In this document: positions 47,301 through 61,181 of the stretch, in pieces
How positions within the stretch are numbered: the stretch's first letter is position 1
Layout: each line of letters begins with the position of its first letter
Program-made: the position numbers and the translations under genes
Notes under the pieces: generated by a model
What the model saw: only the letters and a program-made list of their open reading frames with translations
The model's database searches: none
What the model was told of the DNA's origin: nothing
Origin: Trichinella spiralis
Taxonomy: Eukaryota; Nematoda; Enoplea; Trichinellida; Trichinellidae
Direction: 5' to 3'
NCBI GenBank assembly: GCA_000181795.3
Contig: CM012954.1
Coordinates: forward strand, 5,878,229 to 5,942,228
Length of the DNA stretch: 64,000 nt

Positions 47301-49560
47301 TTAGCTAGCTATACAAAGGAGATAGAAAAAAAATGATATGTGCTAATATTAACAGGGTAATAATTACCTCGATAACATTATTTGCATAGTTGGCAAATAA
47401 GTACATTACCTGAAGCCAGTTATTAATTTCTTGCAGAAGCTGCTGTTTTTTTTCTCATTTTTAATTTGAAGTGGAAAGTAGTGGAAAATATTTATTTTAG
47501 CAATACAAATACATGATAATTAATATATATATATTTTTTTATTATTATTATGCATTCAATAATAGGCGAATTATTTGAACTGTGATCAATTGAAAATAAA
47601 ATTATTCATATTTTTATTTCAAGTTGAAATTAAAGTTTTGCAAATATTTCGTTACTGAATTTATTTGTGATTTAGACGTTTTTGTTTGTTAGAAATATGA
47701 ATTTTCAAGTTTTTTATATTCATTTTCCACTGACAGAATTCAAATAATTTCTTTTCTCTGAATGCTGTCAGTCAGTCGGTGTTCGGTTCGAGTTAAAAAA
47801 AGCGTGATAAAGCTGGCTGCAAGCTGGTTAAATGAGACGATACCGACCACCTGGCCTCCACTGCTTTTTTAATTCTTTTTTCTTGCCGTTGACTTGGATA
47901 TTTAGAACTTTTATTCAGTAATACTGAAGTTCAGCAGCTTTTATTTTTTTCAAATATAATTATAATTTGATTTCAATTTTTTAATATACAGATGTCAAGT
48001 TCATGTTTGTACGAGGTGGAGTTTTTATTTTCATTATTTAATTGATCTTTTCGTTTTAATTTCAATCTTCACCGGTGAATCTGCTTGACCGCAGTTGGTG
48101 TTGTGCTGTTGATCAACCAACCAACGCTCGGCTTCTTTATGTGATTTTGTCAGACTTTAAGTTGAGTATATGAGAAGCATATATTTTTTTTCTGTCGAGG
48201 TAAATAGCAATTAATTACATTTTCAAAATACTTCTTCTTTCAATAAGAAACGCAGAGTTGTTCTTATTTTTATTGACCAACGCTGATAAAGCTGCTTTGC
48301 TATGCTGCTGTTGTATGACGTAAGCTGCCTTGCAACTGTTTTGTGCTGATATGCTGCTTTTTACTATATTGAAAAAGCTGGAAGAGGGGTTGCGTTTTTC
48401 TGCTTGAATTTTGGATTTATTGTTTCATACACAGTCGCGCATCGTTGAACATTGGAAAAATTCATTTTACTGTGATGTTAAACTTTATACATCAATAAGA
48501 ATAATCATTTACAAATCAATATGCACAATTGTGATATACATAGAATTTTTTGGATGGTAATGATAATTTTCTTTTTTACAAATCCGTACATTTGTTCTCC
48601 ACTTGATGATAATTCTATACTGCTTTTTATGATAATATGTTGCGAAATGAAAGTTCACTGTTGAACAATGAAAAAACGTTATTGCAAATACGTCAGTGTT
48701 GTTTTATTTTGCCTGAACAAATTAACTGCATGCTTCTTGTGGTTTCATTTAACAAAAATGCTCGCAACGTGAATATTTCGATTATGTTAATTTCATTTAT
48801 TAAGTGTTTTTCTTCTTTTTACAAGAGCTATTTGAACAAAAAATATTCCCCACTACAAATGCTTTTGAACGTATAAAATTCCATTAAGCAAATCTCATGT
48901 TATTTGAACATTGTCACAGTATGTTCCATTCATTCAGTTTGTATTCTCCAGATTATTATAAATTTTCATATGAAATTTGCACTTGTTGTTGCTTTTTTTT
49001 TAATTTTTTCCATTGCTTGTGAGAAAAACTTTTGTAATTGTGTGCTTGTAATAATGGGTCTTGTGTATATAAGTGAACAACAGCTTTAATAGCGTATCAC
49101 AATTTTAAAATCTCTTTTTGAATTAATTTGAATTTTAATTAATTTGACCACATAATTCGTTTTAATTTTGAATATTTTACAAGAATATGGTTAGCGGTTG
49201 TGATTACATTGTATCACTTGTGCATACACAGTAAAATTTATACACATGTAGATATTTTTATTATTGATGAGTAAAATTACAACAAATAGTATTGCGAGCA
49301 ATAGAATTGAGGAGGTCTGTTTTAGTAAGCATAGAATGTTTGCATGTTGCTATTATACTCTGCTTTAATCTAGTCGAACCAGGGTCGAATATATATGCTG
49401 CCCTTTTTGCATATTTTATTTTATATGAGTATTTTCTAACCAGCTGTTGTTGCCGATTTGTTGAGGCCGTTTGCTTTGTTTGCTTGCTAGCTTGGTTTTC
49501 AACGCATTGACGATGATGATGATGATCATTTTCTTTGAATAGCATGCTTCAAACGGGCTG
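41328..49560. other. gene-poor AT-rich tract
   Basis: About 8 kb without a convincing exon on either strand. It carries AAT runs (about 41689-41710), CTAT repeats near 42705, AT runs (about 44809-44823) and long T or A tracts. The 18-mer AGAAATGGGCATAGGATG occurs at 41477-41494 and again at 45387-45404. Frames of 60-120 codons here are low-complexity and lack support. The tract may hold distal control elements of the flanking genes, but nothing specific is visible. Confidence 0.5.
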
Positions 49561-50241
49561 CTGTGGAGAGAGAGAGATGAGAGCAAAGAGTGAGAAAATT
49601 GTTTGTTGTGAGTCCAGTTTTTACAGCTATTTATTTTTAAATAATGCCACTGATTGAAAAGATGAAATAAAGTTGATTAATTGTGTAATAATTGATTTTT
49701 GAAATAGCAAAGAAACAAAAAAATGTTTTGTTTTTTAAAATGTACATATATATATATATATCATATGTGTGAGTGAAAATGGTAAAATTGTCATTTTTCA
49801 TTGAGTGAAAAAGAAAAGTGGTGGTAAAATGATTCGTGCGGGGTTGATGACGCGAGAAATTATGCTTTAAATTTTTGATCAGTTTATTATTTGCGTTCTT
49901 AGCGTTGTGAGTTGAGTTGAGTGAGTGAGTTTTGCTGGCTTGCTTGCTTTGCTTGCTTGCTTGCAGCTGCCCACCCGGCAAAGCGACAGACACACACAGC
50001 CAACGAAAAAGCCAGGGAAAAACACGGGAAATAAATAAATCGTCTTTTGACTCTTGGCGAACGCGCTTCATCGTCGCTTCAATTGTTGCAATGCTAATTC
50101 AGCAGCATGTATGTAGCCAAGGAAATTTTGGACGCAGATCCGAGTGGATTTCTTTTTCTCCAAATTCAATTTTTGAATTTTTTTTTTGAATTTTTCAATT
50201 GTCCATATTTGTAAAAATTTGGAACGAAAACATCAACGACA
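49561..50241 (+). promoter_or_regulatory. 5' flank and leader of the MTCL-like gene
   Basis: Contains GA, TA and GAGT/GCTT tetranucleotide runs (about 49568-49582, 49745-49761 and 49911-49964). The GCTT run ends in TTGCAG at about 49961-49966, a possible splice acceptor into the leader. CpG-containing, less AT-rich sequence follows to about 50145. The ATG at 50242 is the first that opens the coding frame. Confidence 0.4.
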
Positions 50242-53200
50242 ATGCTTAAACAAGCTGCTTTGGATTCTGGTTGCGTTGGCTTTGAGCCGCAACAATGGCG
50301 CCAGGAACGGTGCAAGCGTTGCTTTCGGCTTCAAAGTCAACACGATCAACAACAACTATTACTGAACGATGATCGTCAACTTGATGATGAAGCTGATCAA
50401 AAGCTGCTCACCACTGCTACTGCTGCTGCTGCTGCTGCTGCTGCTGATCGTTCGAAAATTTATCGTCGCCATTCATGGCGTTCAACCCCTGCTACCCTTG
50501 GTCAGATTTCTACAACTGCGAAATCTCCAACCGATGCTGCTGTTGTTCCGGATGTCAGTGAATCGACGACGAAAAGTTCCCAACGATACGGCTCAGCGTC
50601 TTCACTGAACACCGAATGTTTGAAGTAAGTTGTGTTTATTTGCATATTCTAATCTTGATTTCTTTTCTTGTACTGGATCTTAGCTAGTCAAATTTTATCC
50701 AGCTTGTGCACGTGGTTTCAATTACGTAATTGCAAAAATCAAATCAACTTTATATATGATTGATAATCAAACAACGATTATTACTCTTTTTGATATTTTA
50801 ATTGAGGCAATATGAAACAAACTTTTAGAAAAGTAAAAGTAATTTATCATCCATTTTTAATTTATAATTTTTTCAATCTTCTCAACAACTTCACTTTTAA
50901 CTCAATAGTTAATGAGTAAAATTTAATTATTTTACTTAATATAATTTTTACCATTTTCAAACTTGAAATTCAATTTTTCCTTGCTTCGACTGTGTATATT
51001 TACAATATGCAAAGCTGATTTTGTTCTCTTTTTATGACAATTTTTTGTAAAAAAACCTTCTTGCTTATTAATTTTATTATGCAATAATCAGGCTATGATT
51101 CAGCGATAGGAATTGGTGTGCTATTTTACTAGATTAGCTTTTCCGGACAATTATTTATCCGCTTATTATTATTAGAGGGAGAGAGAGAGACAAGTGATGA
51201 TTAAAATTAAAGAACCATTTTTCGCAAATGCATTCCAACAGAAGATGACAATCAAACCTTCATTGTTCATTTCTGTTAAAAGAGTGTCGTTGTTTCCGGT
51301 TTAATTTAAACACAGAATCTTCTCTGATTATTCAAATAAATTTCTTTTATCTAACAACTCTGGCAAGTAGCGAATTCAATAAATAAAACTAAATGCTCTT
51401 TTTGAATGGATTTAGCAAAAAAAGAAAATAAAAGAAAAGAAAAAAAATTATGTGCATAAATTTTTACGGATAAAATCAAAAAAGTTTTAAACTGCAATTG
51501 CTTTTAGCATTGTCTATATTTGTTTTCATACAATTTGCATATTTTTGTATACCTTTGTATGTCAGTTATGTGGTGAGCTTGGGTTTGCTTTTTTTTCTCC
51601 ACTTGACTTTGATAAAGATTTGTTTTATAAAATATTAATAAAAATTGTTTGAACAAAAGAAAAGGTCAATAATTTTTGAAAAGTGATAAATTTTATACGC
51701 TCAGCAGTTTTTGATGCTTGATTTATTTTTATTACAGTTGGCTTGGTTTGGCTTGAAAAAATATGGTAATTTTTATTTTGTATTTCGTTTTTCAAGCGTC
51801 TTTTCAAGCCAGGTTATTTTATTTTAATTTTCCGATCGAATTCAAGCTTTCTTTCAGAACACCACCATAATCGATCGAAATGAATGAAATAATGAATGCG
51901 GTTGTTTTCTTCGTTCTTCGTTTTCATTATCAACACTCTAAGTCAGTAGTGTAAGCATTTGGTTATTGTTGTTGTTGTTGTTGTTGTCCTTGTTTGCATG
52001 GTTTCTTGTTGATACCGTTTGTATGAAATTTTAATTAATATGCATATGAAAATTATGGAATCAAAATAATATAGAAAGAGAGAAAAGCTTCTTCTAGTCG
52101 TTGGGTTGGTTGGTGGTGGTGGTGGTGGTTGATTGTCACTTGGGACAATGTGGAACTCGAGTGGCGGGTTTGTCGGCAGCGTTAAAATCATCTGTGGGAA
52201 TTGATTCGAGAGCTTCTATTATGGGGTCCTTATTTTTCTTTCTGAAAGCCTCGGCTATCATGCCATCAAATTGCGGTTAGGAAAAGCGTGATCGGCGCAT
52301 GCCGCACCGAAGAACAATGGGAAAACGCTTCCCCCGACCGTTCACCCTCTGCTGTCCTGCAAGGTAAAAACCCTTGATGATGAGCATTACTATTATTATC
52401 ATTATTACTATTACGTGGATAAGCTTATCATTCATCCATTCATCGTCCAATACCAATGAACACGAAAGTTATTGTTAAATGTAAATGTGAATGTTTTTTT
52501 AATGAAAAAATTTATTTCAATTTATCTGCTTAGTATTTTTCGTTCAGTTCGATTATTTTAAGATTGATTATTTCTTTTATTTGATTATATATCTTTTCTT
52601 TTGATCATCTTTATAATCAACACCTCAGTTTTCCAATTGAACATGCTCCACGCATGATACTGTTATTCAATTGTACAAAATTTTTTCGCACAAGCAAACA
52701 AAATCGTTATCTTTTTTTGATCTTTTTTTATCCCACGCACTGGATCACTGCGCGTTATAATTCGCATGCACTCTGTTTGAGCTTTGCTGAGCATTCGATT
52801 TTGTCTTAAGACAATGCTTTACCCAAGTTATCAATCATTTATTTTGCACATGTTGATTTTATAATTTATTGTTAAAAATTATGAAATTATTTTTCATTCT
52901 TTTTCAATGTGGGCAAGCAGCAGTTTTCAAACAAAACAACTTCTTGATGCTGCTTGATTGTGAACAGAAGACGCCAATTTGAGGAGGATCTAATTGCAAT
53001 TTAAATTGCAATTATTGAAGTGCAATCAAATAGCCTAAAGTGTACGGGCAACCTTTCCCTTCATTTCAGTGCTATAATTAAGAATAAATATTATCAGTAT
53101 TCAATGCATACGTTGATTTTAGCGTATAGTATTTGGAAGAGCAAGCGAGCATCGATTGGTTAAAAAAGTATCTGTAAAGTGTATCGAAATAAATGACTTT

Positions 53201-56200
53201 CACACTGGTTGACAGTTTCATCAATAAGGTAGCATAATTCATCTGGGAACTTTTGCCTATTATCAAACTATTCTGTATTTTTTTGTTTAATTTTTTTCAG
53301 CAATTTTATTAAGCGAATAAAATTGCAAGGCATTTGTTGTAGATAGATTTGAAGTTGTCCGTGAAATGAATGGTCATTTTTATTATGATAATAATTCGAG
53401 GAATAAAGTGAAAAATTGTTTTTTGTTTTACGGTACAGTAGTTTGATATTTTCTTCTCCGGGCAGTATTGGATTGTGTAAATGAAATTGGAAACTTTTAA
53501 TTATTAATGCCCATACCATAATGCAATAACTGCAATGTGTACAGTTTTCAAATGTTCTTGTAAAATTATTATGCAGACGAACAAGAAAGAGAGATTTGTT
53601 CCTTTTAGGAAGACTGGAAAGGCAAATTCGGAGAGTTGTCAGTCTCCGTATGTGCCCAGTTTGGATGTGGACCCGATGAGCAGAACAGTGTCGTATGAGT
53701 CGGTTGCCAGCACACTTTGCGACGTGAGCAGCATGGTGACGGCCCAGAGCCGTGCTTCGGTGAATTCGGAACGAAGCAGCACGCCAACCGAGAGTTTGGA
53801 CGAGACGAGACTGTATTTGCGGTCGATGCGCTCTCAGTTGGAAATTGTTGAAAACAAATGCGCCCGTCTTGAAGAGGAAAATGCAAATTTGAGGAAGAAT
53901 GTCCGTGAGTGTTCAGCGGCGGCGGCGGCTGGGGCGACGACCACCACGACCACCACCACCACGTCGACCGTGGTCGTTGGAGAAGGCGACGCGACCAGAG
54001 CTCTGCAAGAGCGGCTTGCACTTCTGGAAGGTCTGTACGAAGATTATAGGGACGAAAATTTGGCGTTGAAAAGCGAATTGCGCGACGCGCACGAATCCAC
54101 CGCCAAGCAGGCGAATGCCGAAGCGAAGTTGCTCAAGGAGAAATTGCTGTCGATGGAAGCGATCTGTGAAGAGCTTATGGGTGAAAATGACAAACTGAAG
54201 CAGGAGATGCTGAATTTGCAACAAGAGATCGACGAAATGCACGACCAATATCGCGAAGAGGAGATTGACGAGTTTCGCGAATTGCAGCGTGAATTGGAGC
54301 AGACGGCGAAAAATTGCCGCATTCTGCAATTCAAGCTCAGAAAAGCCGAACGCAGGAACGACCAATCCGAAGCGGACAGGCACCGTCTTGAACAACAGTT
54401 GCACGAAATTTTGTCCCAACAGCAGCAACAGTCGGGGTTGGGCGTGTCCGCATTGCGGTCGGATGCCGCCAGTCCGTTGTTCGACCTGTCGAGGAGACGT
54501 GATTTGGAAGCTGAGCTGCGCATTGCGAAAGAAGTGTCCGTGCGTTTGCACAACGAACTCGAAATGCTCGAAGAGAAACGATGCAAATACGAAGACGAAA
54601 ACTTCTACCTCAAAGAGCGCATCCGAGAAATGGAAGCTCGAGAAAAAATTATCGAACAAACCCACTTGCGTCACCACGAGCAGCGACGAGTGTTCGGCTC
54701 GGCTGGTAAGTTGAACAACGACCCTACTGTTGCTGCCTCTGCTGGTGACAACAATGGCTCCGCAACGGTTTCATCCACTGACAACGGTGAAAATGGCAGG
54801 CTGATCAGTGGGGTGGCGGCTACGGCGGATGGGATCAACTTTGGTCAGTTGCTTCGGGATTTTCAAGATTCTCTGGAACGGGAAACCGATTTGAAAGAGC
54901 AGCTGAAATTTGCCGAAGACGATTTGCTGAGTGTGCGGCAAAAGGTGGCCGATTTGGAAACGGAAAACGAAGTGATGATGCGCCAGTTGGCCAAATTATC
55001 CTGCGAAGATAAGCGCAACAGCAGCGGTAGTGGCGGCAGCAGTGGAGGCAGTCGACCGCCGATGACCCGCAGCTACAGCGAAGGCCATACGCAAATTGAG
55101 CTCGAATTGGCCGAACACGAAGCCGAAGTGTTGAAAACTCGCCTCAGACGCACCGAACGGGACAACGACAAACTGATAGCCCGAGTCGCCTTGTTGGAGA
55201 AGGAGTTGCAAAAGTTGGGCGCGGGAAACCGCGAATTCAGCGAAGAGGAACTGTTCGCCTCAGTGCCGGATACTTATTACAAGCAGAAAGCGAAACTGCT
55301 CGAAGAAGAGTTGGAAGAGTTGAGAAGTCGATTTGAAAACAGCAACGCCGAATCCGACCAAATATACACTGCTGAAAAGCGGAAGCAAGAACTTTCCCAC
55401 CAGGTGGAAGGGGACGGTTCTTCGTTGGCCGTTGGCAAGAATAATAATAATTCACTGTTGCCCAGCGGTCATTCGACCGGCACATCATCCACCACCACTA
55501 CTACTAGTAGTAGTGGTACGTCGGTGGATGTGAATCGCCAGATGCGCTTGATTGAAGAAGAGCTTGAAGTGTTGCGTGATCGGAATAATATGCTTGAAAA
55601 AGAAAACGATCGTTTGTCAAGTGAAATCAGAAAATTGTATTTGATCAGTTCAACTCGTGCCAACAACACCATCAACAATGCACAGATGACGACCAGTGTT
55701 GTTGATAAAGCGGCGGATTGTGCGGCAAATTTGAAAATGGCCGAACGATTCAGTCAAATGGAAAAAGATATACATCGTTTTATTGGTCGAATTTCAGAGT
55801 TGGAACAAGAGAAAGAATTGTTGGTGAAAGATTTGGAACGTCGTAAACGACTGGATAATATCAAAAAGGAAGAAAGCCAACTGATGAACGAACATCTGCG
55901 CACTGTGCACGTCGGTACCGCTTCGGTGGGCGAACTGAGGGAACGGGTGACGGAACTTCTCAAAGAGAACGGTAAATTGTGAACTGATTTGCAATTTTGA
56001 ATTATTTTCATATTGAAATTTTTCAGTTGTCCTGACGTATGAATTGCAAGTGGAGAGGCGAAAAAATCGAGAAATGGAAAGTCTTTTGGACGATTATAAA
56101 GAAATGATTTCCACTCCACCCGCAAAAAGTGGCCGAATTGCGTGCAAAAAAACTACTGAAGATAAAGCTTCAGAAACTGTGCGACCGAGGCTGGAACAAG

Positions 56201-59200
56201 TAGATTTTTTTTTTCATTAATACAATTTTATCACAATTACAAATGAAAAACAGCGATGTCAAGTTTTGTAATTTTTATTGACGTGTACTGATTGAGTGAT
56301 TGATTTAGCTCAACAATGGTTTGTTTTTTAGCTTTCAAATTATGCACGGTTCATTGCGGATTTTGATGCAGAGATGGGTTTGCTTTGCGTTGAATTTGAC
56401 CAACTCGTTAGCCAGAGTCATACTTTTGTTAAAGCAAGAATTTTTTTTATATTATCCGAGTGCTGTTGTTGTCTTATTATTTATTTATTTATTATTGAAT
56501 TAATTATTTAAGAAAGAGCGTAAATTGTCGATGCCTTTGCGATCAAGCAGTCAAACGTCGTCGTACGCAGAATCTGTTGACCAAGAGAAACATTTGGAAC
56601 CGGAAGTGAAAATATTGAAACAGAGGTTGAAAACGTTGAAAAGTCGGCTTGAAGAAGAATGCAAATTAATTTCATCATCGAAGCCTGCAGAATTATTCGA
56701 ACAAAGCCACAACAGCCAAGAGCACGAAATTAGCAAACTTCGTGACCAGTTGTACTTGGTAACTGTCTATATATGCATATATATGTTTATATTGATGTTG
56801 TTTGTATAATTTGTGTTTAGATGAATGCGGAAAAGTGCAGTGTTCAGAAAAAATTTGAAGCAGGTACTGTGCGTTTGTTGCAAACGGAAGAACGTTTGAA
56901 AAAAGAGCTGGAACGTGTGAAAGAGAATTATGAAAATCAGGTGAACGATTTGAAACGACGCTTGCAAGATTCGGAGCGGCTCGGCCAAGAAAATGCGTGC
57001 ACGGTGAAAGAATTGGAGATGATGCTGGGCGAGAAGTGTTCGCACGCGCAAGAGTTGGAGTCGAAATTGAAGCAGATCGAGTCGGATACTCGTCAACGTT
57101 GCAGGGAGTTGCAAGAGAAGGCCGAGTCGGATCGCCGGCGTGTCAAGGAGTTCGAAATCAAATATCAAACTTTGGAATCCTTGCACGACACTGACCAAAG
57201 TCGATGGTCATTGGAACGTGAAAAGTTGAACAACGACCTCTGTGAGCTGAAGAAACGGTACGAGGAGATTCAGGCGGATTTAGAATCTTGCAAAGAATCC
57301 GCCGACAGAAAGCAGAGCACCTGGAATCGTCAGAAAGCGGACTACGAGAATCGTCTGAAGCAGTTGCAAGCAGAGCTGAGCGACATTGACCGTCGCACAG
57401 CGAAAAGAGCCGCAGATTTGGCCTCAGCCGAAAGTCAGAAGCTTGTTGCTCAAGTTGAGCAGATGAAGAGACAAGCAGATTTAGAAAAAGAAGCACTGCT
57501 TGCTGACAAAGTCGACTTGGAACACAAATTATCCCAAGTGAACAAGGAGATGATCAATCAGGGCGAACATTTGGAACGTTTGAAAGAAGAATTGGCACTC
57601 ATGAAATCGAGAGTACGTATTTTCTCTTTTTCTTTTTTCTTTTCGTAATCTCAAAATACTTTCAAATTTTATTGTATGTGTACAGTTTGAATGAAAATTG
57701 TCTTCAAATTGTTCATTCGACGAGAGTAGATTTAAAAAAAAATCAAAATATTCAATTTGTCTAGGTTGGTGAGCAGAAGCAACAATTGCAAGATACGCGC
57801 AAGCAGCGGGACGATTTCAGAGAACAGCTTGGTCGTCTGCAGCAGAGTTGGACTCGTGAACGGGGTGAGTTGGTTCACAAATTGCGTCAAGAGGAGAAAA
57901 TTCAACAAGCTGAACAGCAAGCTTTACGATTGAAATATGAAAGTCGAATCAAGGTGATGGAAGACAGCGTGAAACGAAATCAATCCCAAGTGAGAGCGAA
58001 CAAGCAACCAAAACTGACAATGTTATATGTATATGTTTTTTACTTTTCATTTGCTTTTTCAGCTCTCTGTGGCTAGACACGAAAGGGAAAATTTTAAACA
58101 AAATACCGTGAGCTTGGAGAAAAAAATTGTAGATTTGGTTGCAAAGCACCAAGAAGAGATTCATGCGCTCAAGTCACAGTTGGATATTTTGCGCAAGCAG
58201 GTCGGTTCACACGCACACAAGCAAAACCTTCTGCTGTTGATATAAAATGAGAGAAGTAAAGATTAAAAAAAGATATTTTATTTATTTAGAACGATGAAGT
58301 TGAAAGCATCAAGTTGCAACTTTCTCAAAAATCTGTCGAATTGGAACAGCTTCTTGGCACTGCTAAAACCGAAAGAGATTTGTGGCTAATAGAGCGGAAA
58401 CATTTGGAATCTAAGATTAAACAAGTTAATATACATATATATATATCTTATTTTATTTTATTTTTAAATGATGAATGATGATGAAAGGAGGAAAGTTTTT
58501 TTCAAAAAAAATAATTTGTTTCAGAGTTCTACAAAATCAACTTTGAAAAATTGTTCAGAGATCAATTTCGAAAAGGAGAAGATGCTCACTGATGCGATAG
58601 AAATTGCCGGAAAGATTCGCATTCAAATGGACGATTTGAAAAATAGTCATGACAAAAAAATCAACCAACTGAAAGAGAGTTTGAAAAGTCAACGTCAAGA
58701 ATGGAATAAAGAGCGACAGGATATTAATAGAAAGCTGAAAGAGGTAGGTGTATATACATATATATGTATGTATGAAAGAAAAGCTATAAATAACTTTATT
58801 AAGCAATCAGTTGTTTGTTTGTTTGTTCAGTTTCATGTGTATTTTGTTTAACAAGTTGGGTTTTTAGGCAGAAGATCAGCTGAGAATTTTGAACATAGAT
58901 TATCAGAATTTGATGAGCAAAGAAAGTGCACACGAGAACGAGAAAACCACCCTTCAGATGGAAAAGGACGCGCTGATCACTCATATCCAAGATGTGGAAA
59001 TAAGAACTTTGGCCAACAAGTACAAGCTTGACAGAATTTCTGATCACATGATTGATGTAGAAGCGAAATTGAACAACAACAACAACAACAACAGCGACAA
59101 GTTGACTGACCATCTTGACCAACGTGACGTCGAATCTGCGCAACAGCTCATACGATCAGTACGCATTGCTCTTTGCCGAGCAAATTGTCAGCTTTTTGTC

Positions 59201-61181
59201 TAATTTGTATGCATAATTTTTAGATTTGCTTGCAGTTGAAGAATATTCGCGACGATATGGCCAAGGTGAAAGAATTAGGCAAAGCAGTGCCAAATTTGGA
59301 ATTGTTAACCACGCACAGCACGAACAAAGATCGTATAAAATACGATGACGCGTTGCTGCTGGTCGATTTTCAACCCAACCAAACTAACAACGGAGGTAAA
59401 AATATTTCCCAAAGAGTAATAATGTTGTTTGTTAGTTAGTTAGTTAGTTTGTTTGTTTGTTCTTAACCAGATAAAAATGCTGCAAACACTGCCGCTGGCG
59501 AACGTCTGATCTCTGATGCAGCAGTGGCTAAGAATTCCACCAAGTCCGCTTTTTGTCGAACCGCAAGCAGTGAATCAAATTATAACTTTTCTACATTGCA
59601 TCGATTGCGATCTCCTTCACCAAGTCCGAGAAAAATAACAAATTATCCCGAAGCGCCTCCATCTATTATAATAAGTAAGGGTGTTCATTCGATTTATTGA
59701 AATTGAAACGATATTTCATTTTCAACATATTTCATTCACAATGATGACAATACTGACAATTAAAATGAAATTTTAAATTATTTTATTTAACAAGTGTCCA
59801 GTTTTTTCCCATTGCACTGAACGAGTAGTAGCAGTAGAACGGTAGTAGTAAAAATAGTTAGTTATTAATAAATCTAATCCAGATACGAAAAAAGCAGTCG
59901 AATATGACAAAGATGGTCGACGTCACTGGGTGCGTCGAAGTATGTGCCGTAGTGTTTCCTTGGATCCTACTCCAGTGTCGAAAAATCCCCTCGTCTTGAC
60001 CAGTGCTTCGGATTTACCTCCTCCCAGCGGTTCAACGCAACATCCGAGAAGCAACAGCGCAGGTATTGTCTCGTTGAGGTTTTATTTGTGTAGTCACGTG
60101 CAAACAAAAATAAAAAGATGTGATAGTAGTAGATATATTTCATAACGTTTGTTTGTTTGTAGGATCGGATATGCTTTTTCGTGTGAAGCCGAAGGCTGCG
60201 GTTTCGATCACCGCCACCGATTCAGAAATTCGTCCCGAGAATTGGACGCAGAGCTGCTCAGCTGCTGTCAAGCCTCAGATGCAGAAATCAAGAGAGAAAA
60301 TTGCAAATTTATTCTCTAATCTCGGCCGAGAAAAAGGCGGCAGCAGAGTTCGAGAGAAGCGGCGAATATTCGAAGGAAGCAGAACAAGTTCAGTTGAATC
60401 ATCCGAAACTGGCCAAATGATCGGCTCTCTTGGAATGCAGGTAAAAATATAGTATTTTGTACAATTTAAAAGATAAAAATTATTGTTTATTTTAAATTTA
60501 CATTTGATTTTATGCATCGTAATTGTTTTTTTTTGTTCATTTCATCAACAGACTTGCTTAGTTGGTGCTTCGTCAGATATTGAAAATATTTTGCATAATA
60601 AAAAAAGTGGCGAGCGAAATTTGCCGCCGCGTCAGGCGAGATCAAGCAGCGCTACGAGACTTTTGCAAAGGCTCCGTGGACGCAGCACAAGTCGTGACAC
60701 GCCTCGTTCAGCTTTCACTGAAACACCAGCAGCACCGTCATCATCATCACAAAAAGCTGATGACGCTGTCTCGGACAAAGTTGCTGCAGGTTGCTTTCAC
60801 ACGCATAATATGAAGAAAAGAAAAAATAAGCCGAAAGCAGCAGCAACAGCAGCTTATTGCAGCATCTCCACCAGTGAAGAACAATCGGTAAGCTAAAACG
60901 AAAAGAATTGATTGATTACTGTAAGCTTTGCCTTTTTTAAACAAGCACTACAAAAACGGGGAAGGAGTGTTTATTTGAATTTTTATTTCAAGCAGACAAC
61001 CAGCAATGACGACTGCTACAACAAGGTTATAAACAATAAAGACACCACCACCACCACCACCATTTCTCTTGGCGACACTGAAACCACCGAAAGCCGTGCT
61101 CTTAGTAGCGTGAACAGATCCAGACCTCGGTCAAGGGAAACATTCTCAAATTTGAAAACACAACTACCTTTTTCAAAATAG
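50242..61181 (+). CDS. MTCL/SOGA-family microtubule-crosslinking coiled-coil protein
   Basis: Sixteen exons join in phase: 50242-50624, 53609-55971, 56027-56199, 56513-56758, 56821-57612, 57765-57989, 58063-58200, 58290-58424, 58525-58743, 58868-59158, 59224-59395, 59471-59674, 59883-60062, 60163-60440, 60552-60887 and 60996-61181, for 2106 residues. Exon 2 carries the family signature: EEIDEFRELQRELEQTAKNC, RILQFKLRKAERR, then AKEVSVRLHNELEMLEEKRC and KYEDENFYLKERIREME. These follow human MTCL1/SOGA (NKNCRILQYRLRKAER; VRLHHELKTVEEKR). Repeats of the EEELEVLRDRNNMLEKEN type follow, then coiled coil to about residue 1650 and a basic, Ser/Arg-rich tail (LLQRLRGRSTSRD, SRPRSRETF). Vertebrate MTCL proteins bundle and stabilise non-centrosomal microtubules and bind PAR-1. 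The N-terminus adds FEPQQWRQERCKRCFR (residues 14-29), a CxxCF motif also seen at the start of MPRIP/Outspread. The join of exon 1 to 2 rests on phase only. Confidence 0.85.
50625..53608 (+). other. intron 1 of the MTCL-like gene
   Basis: 2984 bp, AT-rich with GA, TTG and GTG repeats (about 51176-51190, 51967-51988 and 52112-52129). A less AT-rich block at about 52130-52370 has no coding frame. Two acceptors lie at the 3' end: TATGCAG (ends 53576, out of phase with exon 1) and CCTTTTAG (ends 53608, in phase). An ATG at 53571 could start a shorter isoform from a promoter inside this intron. Confidence 0.55.

Noticed and set aside
53605-54677. Long minus-strand frames opposite MTCL exon 2
   Set aside because: Antisense shadows of the coiled-coil coding sequence; the plus-strand frame has the family signatures.
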